Below are positions 61,530 through 62,196 of a stretch of DNA of 62,196 nucleotides, piece by piece (the stretch's first letter is position 1; every line of letters starts with the position of its first letter). Position numbers and translations under genes: made by a program. This stretch comes from Solemya velesiana gill symbiont (GTDB lineage: Bacteria; Pseudomonadota; Gammaproteobacteria; Chromatiales; Chromatiaceae): positions 1-62,196 of the forward strand of contig NZ_MPRJ01000003.1 in NCBI RefSeq assembly GCF_002020805.1, written 5' to 3'. The notes beneath the pieces are model-generated. The model made no database searches. It was not told the DNA's origin and saw nothing but the letters and a program-made list of their open reading frames with translations.

Positions 61530-62100
61530 TGCAATGCCTCGACATGGGCAATCATACGACTGCGCATGGCGGCATCCGGCATCCGGCATCCGGCATCCGG
61601 CATCCGGCATCCGGCATCCGGCATCCGGCAGCCTGCCAACCAGTGCACCCATGTTTTCCGTCATGTGATCCACGCGGCTGGTGGCCGGGATGGCACAGGT
61701 GACCGCGGAGTGGGAGACGATGAATTTCAGCAGGAACGAGGCCCAGTCCGTGCAGTCAAGTGATCCTGCCCACTTTGGCAATGGATACCGTTTTACCTGA
61801 TCGATAAGGGCACCTCGCTGGTACGGGCGGTTGGCAATGAATGCGATGTTCCGTTCAGCGGCCAGGGGGAGGATGCGCTGTTCCACTTCACGGTCGAGAA
61901 TGTTGTAACTGGCCTGGACGAAGTCGATGGGCCAGGCGCGCATGATCCTCTCAAGCAATGAGTGGCGTCGCCCATGGGAAGTGGTGATGCCCACATAGCG
62001 TACTGCTCCCCGCTCTTTCATTTCAAACAGGGTCTCCAGGTGCTCTTCCCAGGCGAGCATGTTGTGCACCTGGAGCAGGTCAAAACGATCCACGCCCCAT
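61526..62100 (-). pseudogene. Aldo/keto reductase, C-terminal remnant truncated by an IS and altered by a repeat
   Basis: The reading begins at the IS border (62100) inside an aldo/keto reductase: W-GVDRFDLLQVHNMLAWEEHL, VRYVGITTSHGR, VQASYNILDREVEQRILPLA, SAVTCAIPATSRVDHM. The first third, with the catalytic Asp/Tyr and Lys, is missing because the element at 62101 interrupts it. With one CCGGATG unit the C-terminus would read LPDAAMRSRMIAHVEALQ and stop at TGA (61526-61528). With the eight units present, the reading continues as three MPDAGCR-like blocks straight into the next gene, giving an in-frame fusion. Confidence 0.8.
61573..61628. repeat. Heptanucleotide tandem repeat, (CATCCGG)8
   Basis: Eight perfect copies of CATCCGG on the plus strand (CCGGATG in coding orientation) lie near the 3' end of the aldo/keto reductase remnant. 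Seven is not a multiple of three, so the copy number sets the downstream frame. The present eight copies fuse the aldo/keto reductase to the DUF6064-like protein via PDAGCRM-type peptide repeats. Confidence 0.95.
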
Positions 62101-62196
62101 TGAATCGCCCCGGGTTTGTCGGAGGGTCTACTTCTTGAGAGGATAGGCCTTATGACTAGAGGAAGAAGATATTCCCCGGAGTACCGGGAAAGAGCG
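62101..62196 (+). mobile_element. Left end of an IS3-family insertion sequence
   Basis: TGAATCGCCCCGGGTTTGTC at 62101 resembles the terminal inverted repeats of the IS51/IS3-type elements (TGAACCGCCCCGGG...). It is followed 51 bases later by an orfA-like start. The element continues past the window end, so its other end, full length and target duplication cannot be read. It truncates the aldo/keto reductase gene on the other strand. Confidence 0.75.
62152..62196 (+). CDS. IS3-family transposase OrfA, N-terminal fragment (cut by window end)
   Basis: Fifteen residues are visible, MTRGRRYSPEYRERA. The R-YSPE-(F/Y)-(K/R)-ERA pattern is the usual start of the IS3-family OrfA helix-turn-helix. The frame runs off the end of the window. 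A GAGAGGATAGG stretch lies ahead of the ATG. Confidence 0.72.
   Translation, partial: MTRGRRYSPEYRERA

Noticed and set aside
61573-61628. CRISPR-like repeat
   Set aside because: The units are seven bases with no spacers; it is a simple tandem repeat. No CRISPR array was seen anywhere in the window.

Overview
The window comes from a gammaproteobacterium. The evidence is a Pseudomonas-like flagellar order (flgN-flgM-flgA facing cheV-cheR-flgBCDEFGHIJKL), FimV, ClassB-type PBP1b, YoaA, exonuclease I and the classical rpsP-rimM-trmD-rplS operon. A KorAB 2-oxoglutarate:ferredoxin oxidoreductase, several periplasmic c-type haem and thioredoxin-fold proteins and an arsenosugar gene set fit a marine autotroph or sulfur-oxidising symbiont-like lineage. 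That placement is inference, because no 16S or sulfur-oxidation gene lies here.

Layout. 0-3.2 kb is AT-richer and sparse: a frameshifted unknown gene, a small RRM-like protein, a GT8 glycosyltransferase and tRNA-Arg(CCT). 3.3-5.6 kb is a compact three-gene arsenosugar operon (arsS plus two glycosyltransferases). 5.6-26.5 kb is the flagellar/chemotaxis block. On the minus strand it has ycgR (frameshifted), flgN, flgM and flgA; on the plus strand cheV, cheR, flgB to flgL, fliC, flaG, fliD, fliS, fliT and a maf flagellin-glycosylation gene split by a TGA. Two sigma-54-like and two sigma-28-like promoters are readable and place flgA and flgB-onward under RpoN, and flgM and fliC under FliA. 27-31.8 kb is housekeeping (ypjD, ffh, rpsP-rimM-trmD-rplS). 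31.8-42.6 kb is mixed: a doubly frameshifted flagellin lysine methylase fliB, sbcB, an ankyrin lipoprotein, a K+ channel/TrkA locus with two in-frame TAGs, a haem protein, a thioredoxin-like protein and an SPL-like radical SAM enzyme. 42.6-43.7 kb looks like decayed coding DNA. 43.9-59.1 kb holds fimV, a split CBS-domain gene, ribE, a frameshifted FAH hydrolase, a second RRM-like paralogue, the korAB operon with a deleted ferritin-like gene, an L,D-transpeptidase-like gene, mrcB, yoaA and tsaB. 59.3-62.2 kb carries a dihaem cytochrome c, a TlpA-like protein, a decayed aldo/keto reductase-DUF6064-like pair joined by a heptanucleotide repeat, and the left end of an IS3-family element.

The most striking feature is the density of broken genes (about eleven loci) among otherwise intact long genes. 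The four premature stops (TGA in maf, TAG in the K+ channel, TAG in trkA, TAA in the CBS gene) all fall at linkers between protein domains, three of them with a start codon immediately or almost immediately downstream. The other breaks are single-base frameshifts, one deletion and one IS insertion. Flagellar structural genes, ribosomal, SRP, cell-wall and tRNA-modification genes are intact, while flagellin modification (maf, fliB) and the flagellar brake (ycgR) are not. This fits recent erosion of dispensable functions, although assembly error cannot be excluded from sequence alone. A second highlight is a (CCGGATG)8 repeat. Its copy number modulo 3 decides whether an aldo/keto reductase stops at an ATGA overlap with the next gene, stops early, or fuses to it.
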